From NCBI GenBank assembly GCA_023393125.1, contig JAEWMQ010000095.1, positions 248,001-312,000 of the forward strand: 64,000 bases of DNA, in the 5' to 3' direction. Made by a program: the position numbers and the translations under genes. Positions 1 to 8,427 of the stretch are shown here, piece after piece. The notes under the pieces were generated by a model. It searched no databases, was not told the DNA's origin, and saw only the letters and a list, made by a program, of their open reading frames with translations. Every line of letters begins with the position of its first letter. Positions within the stretch are counted from its first letter, which is position 1. Source of the stretch: Bacillota bacterium (GTDB lineage Bacteria; Bacillota; Clostridia; Lachnospirales; Cellulosilyticaceae).

Positions 1-2
1 AA

Positions 3-764
3 AGATTAATAGGTATTATGCAGTTTATGACCAGACTCCCTATACCAGTGGATACAGGGATAGATGAAGAGTTTCATAAAAGTATGATTTATTTTCCTGT
101 CGTAGGATTAGTTTTAGGCCTATTCTACTATGCCATAGGATTAGTGAGTCAAGGGTTGTTTAATACGTACATTGCGACTATTATGATTTTAATAGGTGAG
201 GTAATCCTAACGGGAGGACTGCATCTAGATGGTTTAGGCGATACATTTGATGGACTTTATAGTTACAGAGATAAAGAACGTATTTTAGAAATTATGAAAG
301 ATTCAAGGCTAGGAACCAATGCCCTTCTGGCTATTTTACTTGTTCTATTACTTAAAGCAGGCTTTATATACGCACTGTTAGAACAAGGCTTGCTCTGGGG
401 TATTTTACTTATGCCAGTTGTAGCCCGCAGCATGCAAGTAGTAGCTTGTTATAAAACAAAAACTCCTAGAGAGAAAGGTATGGGCAATCTCTTTATTGGT
501 AAAGTAAGCACATCTTATTTAATGGGCACGTTCCTTATTATGTTAGTCATTACAACAATAGTAATGCTTATAGTAGGTGAAATAACGCTTCTAAGCATCT
601 TGATGCAGTTAGGAAGTCTTTTAGTGCTTATAATAGCCGTTAGATTGTTTGTCCACTCGGTTTACAAAAAGATTGATGGCATAACAGGCGATATCCTAGG
701 CTGCATTTGCGAATTAGCAGAGCTAGGTTATCTTATCCTGATATATGTAATGTATGTTAAGTAA
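3..764 (+). CDS. cobS: adenosylcobinamide-GDP ribazoletransferase (cobalamin synthase), 5' end cut by window edge
   Basis: Integral membrane enzyme joining adenosylcobinamide-GDP with alpha-ribazole at the last steps of cobalamin assembly. The family signature is clear: the MQFMTRLPIP start region, then GGLHLDGLGDTFDGL, then KDSRLGTNA, with about six hydrophobic segments. The frame stays open from the first base and the residues before the first ATG at 18 (RLIGI) fit the usual N-terminus of the family, so I infer that the true start lies just left of the window and that ATG 18 is internal. No partner cob genes are visible because the neighbourhood is truncated. No terminator follows directly; a separate promoter serves the next gene. 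Confidence 0.93.
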   Translation, partial: RLIGIMQFMTRLPIPVDTGIDEEFHKSMIYFPVVGLVLGLFYYAIGLVSQGLFNTYIATIMILIGEVILTGGLHLDGLGDTFDGLYSYRDKERILEIMKDSRLGTNALLAILLVLLLKAGFIYALLEQGLLWGILLMPVVARSMQVVACYKTKTPREKGMGNLFIGKVSTSYLMGTFLIMLVITTIVMLIVGEITLLSILMQLGSLLVLIIAVRLFVHSVYKKIDGITGDILGCICELAELGYLILIYVMYVK

Positions 765-820
765 TTAAGGATCGAAAATTAAGGATCAATAATAAAAAAT
801 GTTGTACGTTAACTTTTAAC

Positions 821-849
821 TTGAAACAATAAGACAAGTAGTATAGAAT
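821..849 (+). promoter_or_regulatory. sigma-A type promoter for the 883 gene
   Basis: TTGAAA at 821-826, a 17-nt spacer and TAGAAT at 844-849, about 35 nt ahead of the GTG start at 883. Close to consensus, so this gene is probably transcribed independently of cobS. Confidence 0.6.
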
Positions 850-882
850 GTTATAAAAAATAATAAAGGAAGTGTCTAGGGC

Positions 883-1239
883 GTGTTAAAAAACGATTAT
901 ATTTTAACTCAAATAGAAGGCTTAGCAAGAGCTATAGCTAAGATTTTCTTTAATAAAGAGACTGTTATTTATGAGGTACAAGAGGAAGAGTCATTTACTG
1001 ATGAACTATATATGAAGCTTAGGGGTATGATAGATAAGGGAGAGATTAACGAAGCGGAAAATATACTTTATGAATATATGAACACTTCTGATTTACGCTA
1101 TCTAGAATTAGTAGTAGATTTTTATAACAGATTAAATCAACTAGATGAAACATTTTTAGAGGAACATGATTATGGAAAAGATGAGATTCTTCAAGGTTTA
1201 AAAGACGTAGCCAGCCATTATGGTGTACCTTTAAATTAA
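883..1239 (+). CDS. DUF6483-like hypothetical protein
   Basis: A 118-residue soluble, acidic, helical protein starting at GTG 883, with AAAGGAAG upstream. It begins MLKNDYILTQIEGLARAIAK and contains ENILYEYMNTSDLRYLELVV, which resembles the small Firmicute family DUF6483. No catalytic motif or membrane segment is visible and the function is unknown. It has its own promoter and is closed by a strong bidirectional hairpin at 1241-1290, so it is monocistronic. The family call is from memory of the N-terminal pattern; the gene itself is secure. Confidence 0.75.
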   Translation: MLKNDYILTQIEGLARAIAKIFFNKETVIYEVQEEESFTDELYMKLRGMIDKGEINEAENILYEYMNTSDLRYLELVVDFYNRLNQLDETFLEEHDYGKDEILQGLKDVASHYGVPLN

Positions 1240-1240
1240 T

Positions 1241-1290
1241 AAAATAGCCGACTGAATTAGTAGATAACACTAAGTCAGTCGGCTATTTTA
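1241..1290. terminator. bidirectional intrinsic terminator
   Basis: A 15-bp inverted repeat, AAAATAGCCGACTGA paired with TCAGTCGGCTATTTT, lies between convergent genes. The A-run and T-run flanks let it end both the 883 gene and the minus-strand xylanase. Confidence 0.85.
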
Positions 1291-1324
1291 GGTTTAGTAG
1301 GAATGTGACACTTAGGGGATCCTA

Positions 1325-3427
1325 CTACTTTATAGTTTTGCCGTCATAAACGATTTCTATAGAACCAGCGTTAAAATTGGTATAGCTTGACCAATCTTGT
1401 TGGTTAAAGCGAATATCAAATTTTAAGCTAGCCTCAGAAGGGGAGAGGGTGACGGCATCTTTAAAGCTGATTTCAAGATATCCATCATTAAAGGTTCCTT
1501 TAACAGAAGGTGTATAATTCACATACCAAGGAGCCTTAGTTAGGGTAATGCCAGCAGTATCACACCAGAATGCTTGAGTCTTATTACCATCTTTAGAATA
1601 GTAATAGCGAATCTTAAGCAAAGATAAATCAAGAGGTGTAGTACCACTTGCTGTAACTGTATATTGCTGAGCTATAGAGCTATTGATTTGGCTCTTAACT
1701 GTAACGACAGGAGTAACTGTTGCAGAAGGATCAACAGGGTCAACTGGGTCTGTAGGATCTGTAGGATCTGTAGGGTCAACCGGATCTACAGGCTTAGTAT
1801 CACCTATAACACCCCAGAAGGCAGGTTTTGCTTTAAAGTTAGCATCAAATAAAAGAGGTGCTTGACTACTTCTCCAAGATTCAGAGTCTATTGTACCCCA
1901 AACAACAGCTGCATTAATATCAATGCCTTCTTTTTTGAGTTTTTTCAAAACATCCATAAAGGCTTTATATCTTGTACCTTGAGCTGTAAAGCCAGAGGTA
2001 GAAAGGTCTGTTGTCGTAATGTCTAATTCAGTAACTTCTATTTTAACACCTAAAGAAGCATATTTTCTTACAGCTGCTTCAAATTCACTTACACTTGGGC
2101 TATACATATTATTATGTTGTTGCATACCAATTACATCTAAGGTACCATTAGCAACTAGTTTTTTGCAGAGTTCATAGATATATTTACTCTTGGTAGATTC
2201 ACATTCGTTATAGTCATTGTAAGCTAGTAAAGTACCACTAGGAGCATATTTGCGAGCATATTCAAAAGCTTTTGGGATAAAATCTTCGCCTATTACTTGC
2301 ATCCATAAAGAAGTAGTGGTGCTAGCTACAGTGCCAGGATTTCTATAACCATTAGAGGTACTTGGGTCAATGGCTTCATTAACAACGTCCCAGCTATAGA
2401 ACTCTACATCTGGATATTTAGCTTCTAATGTTTCAAATACAGTTTTAATATAATTTTCTAATCTCTGAAGCATAACATCTTTAGAAACTAAAGGGGCACT
2501 ATTATCAGTAGAGTAGTTTTCAGCAAAGAACCAACGAGGTGTTTGTGCATGCCAAGCGAGAACATGACCACGCATTGGAATCTGATTATCTCTTGCAAAA
2601 TTAAGAATAGGAGCAGCTTGAGTTAAGGAAATTTTAGGAGAAGTTTGATCTCCAGTAGTCTCCATATAAGCAAGGGTTGCTGCACGGTCCAAAATAGCAT
2701 CAGGTTTCATTTCATTGCCACAAGTTAAACTATTAAAATGCTTTAAGATTAAATCTTTGTTAGACTGACTTAAAGTATTAGCAGTAATAGCAGTACCAAA
2801 TTTAAAATAGTCATCATAAGCTTCTTTAATAGAAGGAATGTCTGTTTCAATCTTGGCATCATCTAAGGCTTCTACAGTAACATTGTCTATGTAGAAATCC
2901 ATGGTGCCGCCTTCCACATAGAGTTTAATAGCATCCATGCCACCAGTATAAGTGTAGGTACCTTCTAATAACGTCCAGTTACCTTTAGTAACATTTTTTG
3001 AAAGAATATTTTTGTAAGTTTCACTGCTACCTGTAGGTGTGCAAGCTAGTGACATAGTTAGGTTTTGGGTATTACTAGCATTGCTATCATTGTACATAAC
3101 CCAAGCTGAAAAGCGATAGGTTTTCCCTTCTTGGAGAAGACTAGTAATATTGCAAGAAGGTCCATTCCAGCTGCTTTTTCTACTAGTAACTTTTAAGCTT
3201 TGGCTACCTTTATAGGCTGCATCTGTAGCAATAGCAACTATCTCACTACCTCTGGGTCCCCAACCTTCCTCATCTGTTTCAAAATCAAAATTATAAGAAG
3301 TAGCGCTTAAGGTGGAAGCATAAATACTTAAAGGATTAATGTTAGTATATAAACTAAGTGGTATGGAACTAGTGGCAGTTAGTAGAGCTGCAGTGAATAA
3401 CCCAAGTTTCTTAACTTTTTTATTCAT
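1325..3427 (-). CDS. secreted modular endo-1,4-beta-xylanase: CBM22-GH10-linker-CBM3
   Basis: Extracellular enzyme cleaving the beta-1,4-xylan backbone. Signal peptide at residues 1-38. A CBM22-like module (about 42-187, starting YNFDFETDEEGWGPRG) binds xylan. The GH10 catalytic domain (about 195-545) carries the acid/base Glu351 in WDVVNEA and the nucleophile Glu467 in EVTELDI. A Pro-Asp-Thr repeat linker spans 546-568. A C-terminal CBM3-like module (about 575-700, with YYYSKDG and FWCDTAG) should bind cellulose. The start ATG at 3427 has an ideal AGGAGGAG site. No dockerin or S-layer motif is visible, so it is probably a free enzyme anchored to fibre by its CBMs. It lies downstream of the chemoreceptor but is separated from it by a terminator. 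Confidence 0.95.
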   Translation of the reverse strand: MNKKVKKLGLFTAALLTATSSIPLSLYTNINPLSIYASTLSATSYNFDFETDEEGWGPRGSEIVAIATDAAYKGSQSLKVTSRKSSWNGPSCNITSLLQEGKTYRFSAWVMYNDSNASNTQNLTMSLACTPTGSSETYKNILSKNVTKGNWTLLEGTYTYTGGMDAIKLYVEGGTMDFYIDNVTVEALDDAKIETDIPSIKEAYDDYFKFGTAITANTLSQSNKDLILKHFNSLTCGNEMKPDAILDRAATLAYMETTGDQTSPKISLTQAAPILNFARDNQIPMRGHVLAWHAQTPRWFFAENYSTDNSAPLVSKDVMLQRLENYIKTVFETLEAKYPDVEFYSWDVVNEAIDPSTSNGYRNPGTVASTTTSLWMQVIGEDFIPKAFEYARKYAPSGTLLAYNDYNECESTKSKYIYELCKKLVANGTLDVIGMQQHNNMYSPSVSEFEAAVRKYASLGVKIEVTELDITTTDLSTSGFTAQGTRYKAFMDVLKKLKKEGIDINAAVVWGTIDSESWRSSQAPLLFDANFKAKPAFWGVIGDTKPVDPVDPTDPTDPTDPVDPVDPSATVTPVVTVKSQINSSIAQQYTVTASGTTPLDLSLLKIRYYYSKDGNKTQAFWCDTAGITLTKAPWYVNYTPSVKGTFNDGYLEISFKDAVTLSPSEASLKFDIRFNQQDWSSYTNFNAGSIEIVYDGKTIK

Positions 3428-3563
3428 ATTTTTCTCCTCCTATGTAATAAAGTGATGATTGTGCTTTAATATTGCCACAAATTTAAAGTGTTTTAAGTAT
3501 TGTCTAACATAATGTAGGATTTTTTGTACTAAATGGTAAGAAGAAGAGAAAAAAAGAAAAATA

Positions 3564-3604
3564 AAAAAGGGGTATCTTGTAATATTTTCAAGATATCCCT
3601 TTTG
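3564..3604 (-). terminator. intrinsic terminator of the chemoreceptor gene
   Basis: Read on the minus strand: AAAGGGATATCTTG, a short loop, CAAGATACCCCTTTT, then a T-rich tract. It separates the receptor gene from the xylanase downstream of it. Confidence 0.8.
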
Positions 3605-3606
3605 AA

Positions 3607-5361
3607 TTAGAGTTTAAAGCGTTCAATTAATTTATGTAGAGAGTGAGAAAGTTCAGCTAAAGTCTTACTAGAATTAAGTAATTCTAGAATAGAGGCAGAT
3701 TGCTCTTCTATGCAAGCAGAAGCTTCTTCTGTGGCAGCAGCATTAGATTGGGCTACCAGAGCTAAATCGTGCATGGTTTCATAGAGCTCATTTTTCTTAG
3801 ATGTCAAGAGACTACTAGATTGATGTAAAAGTTCAACCATTTGTGTAGATTCATTAATAGCTGCAGCGATTTCCTTATATTTGGTTTCTGTAGTAAGTAC
3901 ACTTTCTGCTTGAATAACTAGAGTTTCTTTAACTTTACTAGTGGTGGCTACAGCATTACTAGCATCTTTTTGAAGAGTAACTACTAAGGAATCAATCATT
4001 TTAGTAGAGGCAGCTGTTTGTTCTGCTAATTTACGAATTTCCTCAGCAACTACAGCGAAACCACGTCCATGTTCACCTGCTCTAGCAGCTTCAATAGAAG
4101 CATTTAAAGCGAGTAAGTTAGTTTGAGAAGAAATATGAGAAATTAAATGACTAGCTTCACCAATCTGAGAAGAACTTTGATTAGTTTTCATAATACTACT
4201 ATAGACTTCAGAAACATGAGTATTGCTTTCTTTAGTTTTAGTAGTAAGGGTATTGATAATATTTAAGCCTGTAGTAGTTAGTGCAAAGATATTTGCAGAA
4301 AGTTGATTAAGTGCATCAACAGAGTAACTGTCTTTGTCTAGTAAATCTCCAAGGTCTTTAAGTTTGTTTAAGCCTTCAGTAGTACTACTAGCTTGATCAG
4401 AAGCCCCTTGAGCAATTTCTGTAGTGGAACGTGCTATTTCATCAGTGGCTACAGAGGTTTCAGAAGAGTTGACGCTAAGCTGAGTAGATGAGTCAGCTAC
4501 CATTTTTGAAACACTTCTAATTTCCTGAACCATGTTTTTAAGATTGTCTTGAATATTTAGAGTTGCCCGTGCTAAATCTCCTACTTCATCTGGACGTGAG
4601 CTATAAGTAGCGGGTAAGCTTTCACCTATTTCATAATCAGCGATTTTCTTAGCATGATTAATGACAACTTGGATAGGCTTTGTAATGGATTTAGATAGAA
4701 GAATTGCGATAATAAGACCTAATAAACAGGTGATAATAATACCGATTATAGTAGAGCGTGTAGCGTATTGAATACTACTACTAATAGCAACTAAAGAGTC
4801 CTTAGTTGCAACACCTAAGAAGAGGATACCGATCATAGTATCATTAGAATCTTTTAGAGGTTTATAAACAGTAAAATAATCCTTGCCTAATATTTGAGCA
4901 TGTCCAACATATTCTTCACCATTACTAACGATGTTGTATGCAGCATTAGAAGAATCTAGGTAGGTATTAAGTGCTTTTTCGCCCTGCTCATTTAGCACAT
5001 TTGTACTAACTCTCATGAAACCCTCATTAGTCTTAACAAATAAAGTAGCATAGACATTTAAGTCTTTTCCAAGGGTATCAATGACCTCATCTTCGGCTGT
5101 AATAGGTTTACCAGTAGAAGCAACTAAAGTATTATCTTTAAGGCTAATGTCTCCATAGGCATTATATAAATAGCGATTGCCGACTTGAAGATTAGTAGTG
5201 AGTTGTTTTGTAAGTAAAAGTTCTTGCAAATTTGTAAGAGATTGTTTAGCGCTACTAATAGAAAATATGCCTAAGAGTACCATTGGAATAAAGCTGACTA
5301 ACACAAACATAAACATAAGTTTACGACTTAATTTTAAATAAGAAAGTCTAAAATGATTCAT
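3607..5361 (-). CDS. methyl-accepting chemotaxis protein with extracytoplasmic Cache sensor
   Basis: Transmembrane chemoreceptor, 584 residues. TM1 at about 14-36 and TM2 at about 202-222 flank an extracellular region of the single-Cache (Cache_3/Cache_2) kind with VSTNV and a later GILFLGV strand. A HAMP domain follows (about 223-278, TKPI start, DEVGDLAR), then a long methyl-accepting signalling coiled coil whose hairpin tip [20 protein letters not shown] is the CheA/CheW contact site. The ligand is not predictable from sequence. The start is supported by AAAGGAG 8 nt upstream. Its place directly upstream of a xylanase suggests, without proving it, that it senses plant-derived sugars or acids. 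Confidence 0.95.
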   Translation of the reverse strand: MNHFRLSYLKLSRKLMFMFVLVSFIPMVLLGIFSISSAKQSLTNLQELLLTKQLTTNLQVGNRYLYNAYGDISLKDNTLVASTGKPITAEDEVIDTLGKDLNVYATLFVKTNEGFMRVSTNVLNEQGEKALNTYLDSSNAAYNIVSNGEEYVGHAQILGKDYFTVYKPLKDSNDTMIGILFLGVATKDSLVAISSSIQYATRSTIIGIIITCLLGLIIAILLSKSITKPIQVVINHAKKIADYEIGESLPATYSSRPDEVGDLARATLNIQDNLKNMVQEIRSVSKMVADSSTQLSVNSSETSVATDEIARSTTEIAQGASDQASSTTEGLNKLKDLGDLLDKDSYSVDALNQLSANIFALTTTGLNIINTLTTKTKESNTHVSEVYSSIMKTNQSSSQIGEASHLISHISSQTNLLALNASIEAARAGEHGRGFAVVAEEIRKLAEQTAASTKMIDSLVVTLQKDASNAVATTSKVKETLVIQAESVLTTETKYKEIAAAINESTQMVELLHQSSSLLTSKKNELYETMHDLALVAQSNAAATEEASACIEEQSASILELLNSSKTLAELSHSLHKLIERFKL

Positions 5362-5381
5362 TCAATCACTCCTTTGGAAAA

Positions 5382-5390
5382 ATTATAGCA
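5382..5390 (-). promoter_or_regulatory. extended -10 element of the chemoreceptor gene
   Basis: On the minus strand TGCTATAAT precedes the receptor start by about 22 nt. No good -35 is seen, which fits an extended -10 sigma-A promoter. I see no sigma-D (GCCGATAT) box. Confidence 0.45.
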
Positions 5391-5603
5391 TATATATAGA
5401 AAAAATATTTGTAAAATAAACAAAATAAGATGAAAAAATTATTAAATACTTAGAAAATAACAGTTAAATCAATTTAATTTGTAGAAAAATCAGGATAAAA
5501 TCGAAAAAACAATATTAATTTAAAAATTAAACTCTTTTATAAGTAAAATAAATAGATTATAGTATTTAAGTATATGTACATAAATAGTGGAGGATGACAG
5601 CGT

Positions 5604-6527
5604 ATGACTAAGACAAAGAATATGCCCAAAGGTATAGGTGATTTATTACTTTTAATAACAGCTATTGTATGGGGAGGAGGATTTATAGGAGTTTCAAAAT
5701 CCTTAGATACCTTATCACCTTTTTATATGATTACCATTCGTTTTGCTATAGCAAGCATTTTAATGATCATTTTATTTTGGAATAAGTTTAAAACCATTAA
5801 AAAGTCAGACTTATTACCTGGGTGCATGATTGGAACTTTTTTATTTTTGGGCTTTAGTTTTCAGACCATAGGGGCCATTTATATTAGTGTAGGAAAGTTA
5901 TCTTTTTTAACAGCATTAAATGTTATTATTGTTCCCTTTATTACTTTTGTTATTTTTAAAGAAAAGATTAAAAAATACAATCTTATTGCAGGTCTGATTG
6001 CTGTAGTAGGCTTTGGATTTTTAAATTTAAACCAAGAAGCTGGATTGAGTATTGGTGGTGGTGAGTTTTTAGGGATTTTATGTGCCATATTTTTTGCAGC
6101 ACATATTGCAGCACTAGGTCAATACACAGGGCGAATGGATCCTATTGTGTTGGCTATTTTACAAATGGTTACTTGTTGTATTCTAGGCTTTATTTGTGCC
6201 TTGATCTTTGAAGAGCCACCTAAGGCTATTACAATGGAAATGGCTATACCGGTTGTTTATTTAGGCGTATTTAGTAGCTTTTGTGCATTTCTTTGCCAAA
6301 CTATAGGACAAAAATATACTTCAGCCTCAAGAGCTGCCATTATTCTATGTATGGAATCTGTATTTGGAACAGCTTTATCAGTTCTTATTTTAAGCGAAAC
6401 ATTAACAGTGCAAATGATTATTGGAGCAAGTTTGATTTTAGCAGCAGTTATAACGGCTGAATATATGCATGTGAGAAATGAAAAAGTGGAAAAAATTAAG
6501 GAAGAATCAATAGTCAATAATCAATAA
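5604..6527 (+). CDS. DMT superfamily transporter, EamA type
   Basis: Inner-membrane exporter of the drug/metabolite family, 307 residues, with ten predicted helices in two EamA repeats (about 10-145 and 155-290). The first starts WGGGFIGVSKSL; the second repeat ends ETLTVQMIIGASLILAAV, typical of the family. Substrate unknown (amino acids and metabolites are common for the family). ATG 5604 has GGAGGA 9 nt upstream. It is divergent from the chemoreceptor across 242 AT-rich bases and is closed by a weak AT-rich hairpin, so it is probably monocistronic. Confidence 0.9.
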   Translation: MTKTKNMPKGIGDLLLLITAIVWGGGFIGVSKSLDTLSPFYMITIRFAIASILMIILFWNKFKTIKKSDLLPGCMIGTFLFLGFSFQTIGAIYISVGKLSFLTALNVIIVPFITFVIFKEKIKKYNLIAGLIAVVGFGFLNLNQEAGLSIGGGEFLGILCAIFFAAHIAALGQYTGRMDPIVLAILQMVTCCILGFICALIFEEPPKAITMEMAIPVVYLGVFSSFCAFLCQTIGQKYTSASRAAIILCMESVFGTALSVLILSETLTVQMIIGASLILAAVITAEYMHVRNEKVEKIKEESIVNNQ

Positions 6528-6536
6528 CTAATAATT

Positions 6537-6568
6537 AATAATGAAAAATAAAATCTTCATTATTTTTC
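6537..6568 (+). terminator. AT-rich hairpin after the EamA gene
   Basis: AATAATGAA pairs with TTCATTATT and is followed by TTTT. The stem is weak but correctly placed. The downstream RNA candidate starts almost at its end. Confidence 0.5.
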
Positions 6569-6571
6569 CTA

Positions 6572-6740
6572 AGGTGACTAACTTGAAAAATGGCTGGTAA
6601 AAGAGTATACTTAACAAGTTAGCAATCATATACAGACAGTTCGAAAGCCTCCTGTCTTTAAACAAAACTACGGTAAATAATAAGATTAACAAACGGTGAG
6701 CTGGGGTTTTCAAGGGAAGACTCTGTTTTTTAGTTCGCCT
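6572..6740 (+). ncRNA. structured leader RNA or small RNA upstream of queT (class not assigned)
   Basis: A non-coding stretch of higher GC than its surroundings that can fold into a closed domain. AGGTGACTA (6572-6580) pairs with TAGTTCGCCT (6731-6740) with one bulge. Inside, ACTTG pairs with CAAGT around 6581-6619, and AGACAG (6634-6639) pairs with CTGTCT (6652-6657). An intrinsic terminator follows at 6756-6786, then queT. A segment at the domain end (CCTAC) could instead pair with GTAGG of the terminator arm, which is riboswitch-like logic. A preQ1/queuosine-precursor riboswitch is the natural guess before queT, but I do not see the preQ1-I or preQ1-II consensus. A raiA-type RNA is an alternative because hpf lies one gene on. 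Confidence 0.5.
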
Positions 6741-6755
6741 ACTTACAGTCTATTT

Positions 6756-6786
6756 ATCGTAGGAAGAATTTCCTACGATTTTTTTA
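6756..6786 (+). terminator. intrinsic terminator between leader RNA and queT
   Basis: Perfect 10-bp stem ATCGTAGGAA / TTCCTACGAT, loop GAAT, then seven T. It lies 65 nt ahead of the queT start, in attenuator position. Confidence 0.85.
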
Positions 6787-6850
6787 TTTGTAAGAATAAT
6801 CGATTAATCATTTACCTCGGCTAAATTTAATTTAAAAAGGGGAAATAAAA

Positions 6851-7396
6851 ATGATGAAAACAAAAATAACGACTAAACAGTTGGTGCAAATAGCGTTAGT
6901 AGCAGCTATTTATGCGGCATTAACAGGCTTATTTATGACTATTAGCTTTACGCCGCTACAATTACGTTTATCAGAAATAATGGTATTTTTAGCGTATTTT
7001 AATCCACTTGCTACTATTGGTCTAACATTGGGGTGTTTCTTAGCAAACCTTCTATTTTCACCAACACCAGTACTTGATTGTATTTTTGGTACACTAGCGA
7101 CATTAATAAGTGTAGGCGCTATGAGCTATACAGCTAAAATTTTTAAGGGAAGTAAAAAGGGCATATGGATTGCTTCTATTTGGCCAGTTGTATTTAATGC
7201 ACTTATTGTAGGAGCTATGCTTTACTTCGCAGGCTTTATGCCACCAAGTGAACACGGCGCATTAGTAGCCCTTGCCTCAGCAATGATAAGCGTAGGCTTT
7301 GGTGAATTCTTAGTAGTTATGGTAATGGGGATTCCTGTAACCTTATTCGTTATGACAAAATATAAACGTGTAATAAGCCAATTTTTACAAGCTTAA
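6851..7396 (+). CDS. queT: QueT-family transporter (queuosine precursor ECF S component)
   Basis: Small membrane protein, 181 residues, with five to six helices, thought to be the substrate-binding component of an ECF transporter for a queuosine precursor such as preQ1. Typical family features are QIALVAAIYAALT near the N-terminus, QLRLSEIM, then FFANLL-like FLANLLFSPTPVLD and FGTLATL. ATG 6851 has GGGG 8 nt upstream; ATG 6854 is an alternative. It is preceded by a structured leader with terminator and followed by its own terminator at 7434, so the gene appears to be an independently attenuated unit. Confidence 0.88.
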   Translation: MMKTKITTKQLVQIALVAAIYAALTGLFMTISFTPLQLRLSEIMVFLAYFNPLATIGLTLGCFLANLLFSPTPVLDCIFGTLATLISVGAMSYTAKIFKGSKKGIWIASIWPVVFNALIVGAMLYFAGFMPPSEHGALVALASAMISVGFGEFLVVMVMGIPVTLFVMTKYKRVISQFLQA

Positions 7397-7433
7397 GAAG
7401 GTGTAATACGCACCATATTTATAGATCAGGCTT

Positions 7434-7472
7434 AAAAGGCGACGATTTTAATCTAGAAAATCGTCGCCTTTT
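7434..7472 (+). terminator. intrinsic terminator of queT
   Basis: AAAAGGCGACGATTTT pairs with AAAATCGTCGCCTTTT around a 7-nt loop: a perfect 16-bp stem. Confidence 0.9.
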
Positions 7473-7645
7473 ATTTTTACAAAAGATCTCATTTTAATTC
7501 ATACTAAATTTATATTAGAATTTTAAACTAAATTTAAAAATATACTATAAAAAAGAGGAAAAGCATATTTAATGTAGAATAATTATAGTATAACCCTATG
7601 ATAACAAAGATAGATATTTCATAGAGTTGAAAGGAGAGATGCAAT

Positions 7646-8179
7646 ATGAAATACAACATTAATGGAAAGAATATCGAATTAACAGCAGCACTAGAAAATG
7701 CAGTGGAGGATAAAATTGTTAAATTAGACAAATATTTTAATGATAATGTTACCGCACAAATTACACTTAGTGTAGAAAAGTTAAGTCATATTATTGAAAT
7801 TACTATTCCTTTCAATGGCTCAGTATTAAGGGCAGAAGTTGAAGGCAAGAACATGTATAATATTATAGATGATGCGGTAGCAGTAATAGAAAAACAAATC
7901 AATAAATATAAGAATAGAATAAGAAGCAAACATAGAAATACAGTTAGTGAGTTCACACCAAGCTTCTTAGAGCAAGAAGAAACTGCAGAAGAAGCACTTA
8001 AAATTGATAAAACAAAGAAATTTGCTATCAAACCTATGAGTGCAGAAGAAGCAGTTCTCCAAATGGAATTAGTAGGACATAATTTCTTTGTTTACTTAGA
8101 TGGTGAGACAGAAGAAGTTAATGTGGTTTACAAAAGAAAAAATGGCACATATGGTCTTATCGAACCTATATTAGAATAA
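7646..8179 (+). CDS. hpf: long-form ribosome hibernation promoting factor
   Basis: Cytoplasmic factor that binds the 30S subunit and joins two 70S ribosomes into inactive 100S dimers. The N-terminal RaiA/YfiA domain (about 1-100) starts MKYNINGKNIELTAALENAV and is followed by a linker and a C-terminal dimerisation domain (about 118-175) with KFAIKPMSAEEAVLQMELVG and FFVYLDGETEEVNVVYKRK. The length of 177 residues is that of the long form found in Firmicutes. ATG 7646 has GAAAGGAG upstream. It is monocistronic and lies ahead of secA, as in many clostridia. Confidence 0.96.
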   Translation: MKYNINGKNIELTAALENAVEDKIVKLDKYFNDNVTAQITLSVEKLSHIIEITIPFNGSVLRAEVEGKNMYNIIDDAVAVIEKQINKYKNRIRSKHRNTVSEFTPSFLEQEETAEEALKIDKTKKFAIKPMSAEEAVLQMELVGHNFFVYLDGETEEVNVVYKRKNGTYGLIEPILE

Positions 8180-8190
8180 AAATAAGAGAT

Positions 8191-8229
8191 AAGGGTGTAA
8201 GAGCTGAAGCTTGTTCTTACACCTTTTTT
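8191..8229 (+). terminator. intrinsic terminator of hpf
   Basis: AAGGGTGTAAGA pairs with TCTTACACCTTT and is followed by a T-run. Confidence 0.88.
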
Positions 8230-8245
8230 GTGCGCAATATAAACA

Positions 8246-8282
8246 CTTTAAACGTAATGCTTGAAATTGAGCACGTTTAAAG
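8246..8282. promoter_or_regulatory. 10-bp inverted repeat upstream of secA (possible operator)
   Basis: CTTTAAACGT (8246-8255) and ACGTTTAAAG (8273-8282) are perfect reverse complements 17 nt apart. They lie just ahead of two TATAAT-like sequences (8286-8301), about 145 nt before the secA start. The spacing puts the centres 27 nt apart. A regulator site or a hairpin are both possible. Confidence 0.4.
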
Positions 8283-8427
8283 CTAATATAATGGGTATAA
8301 TTGGATAAAGCATCTAGTTGTAATGCTATTTAATATTTGTTATACTTAAGGCTGATGTTTGAATAGATAGAAGGAAAAGACAGAGAGAAATACTTAACAT
8401 ACATATCAAATAAAGAGGGTGAACAGT

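Noticed and set aside
1664..1865. Two plus-strand ORFs with repetitive Cys-Arg or Gly-Ser-Val sequence
   Set aside because: They are antisense readings of the Pro-Asp-Thr linker of the xylanase; repetition in the linker keeps other frames open.
6528..6713. Minus-strand ORF over the queT leader
   Set aside because: Opposite to a region with clear RNA pairing; no binding site, low-complexity hydrophobic product.
6572..6740. Cobalamin, SAM, TPP or THF riboswitch upstream of queT
   Set aside because: None of the conserved core strings of these classes could be found in the leader.
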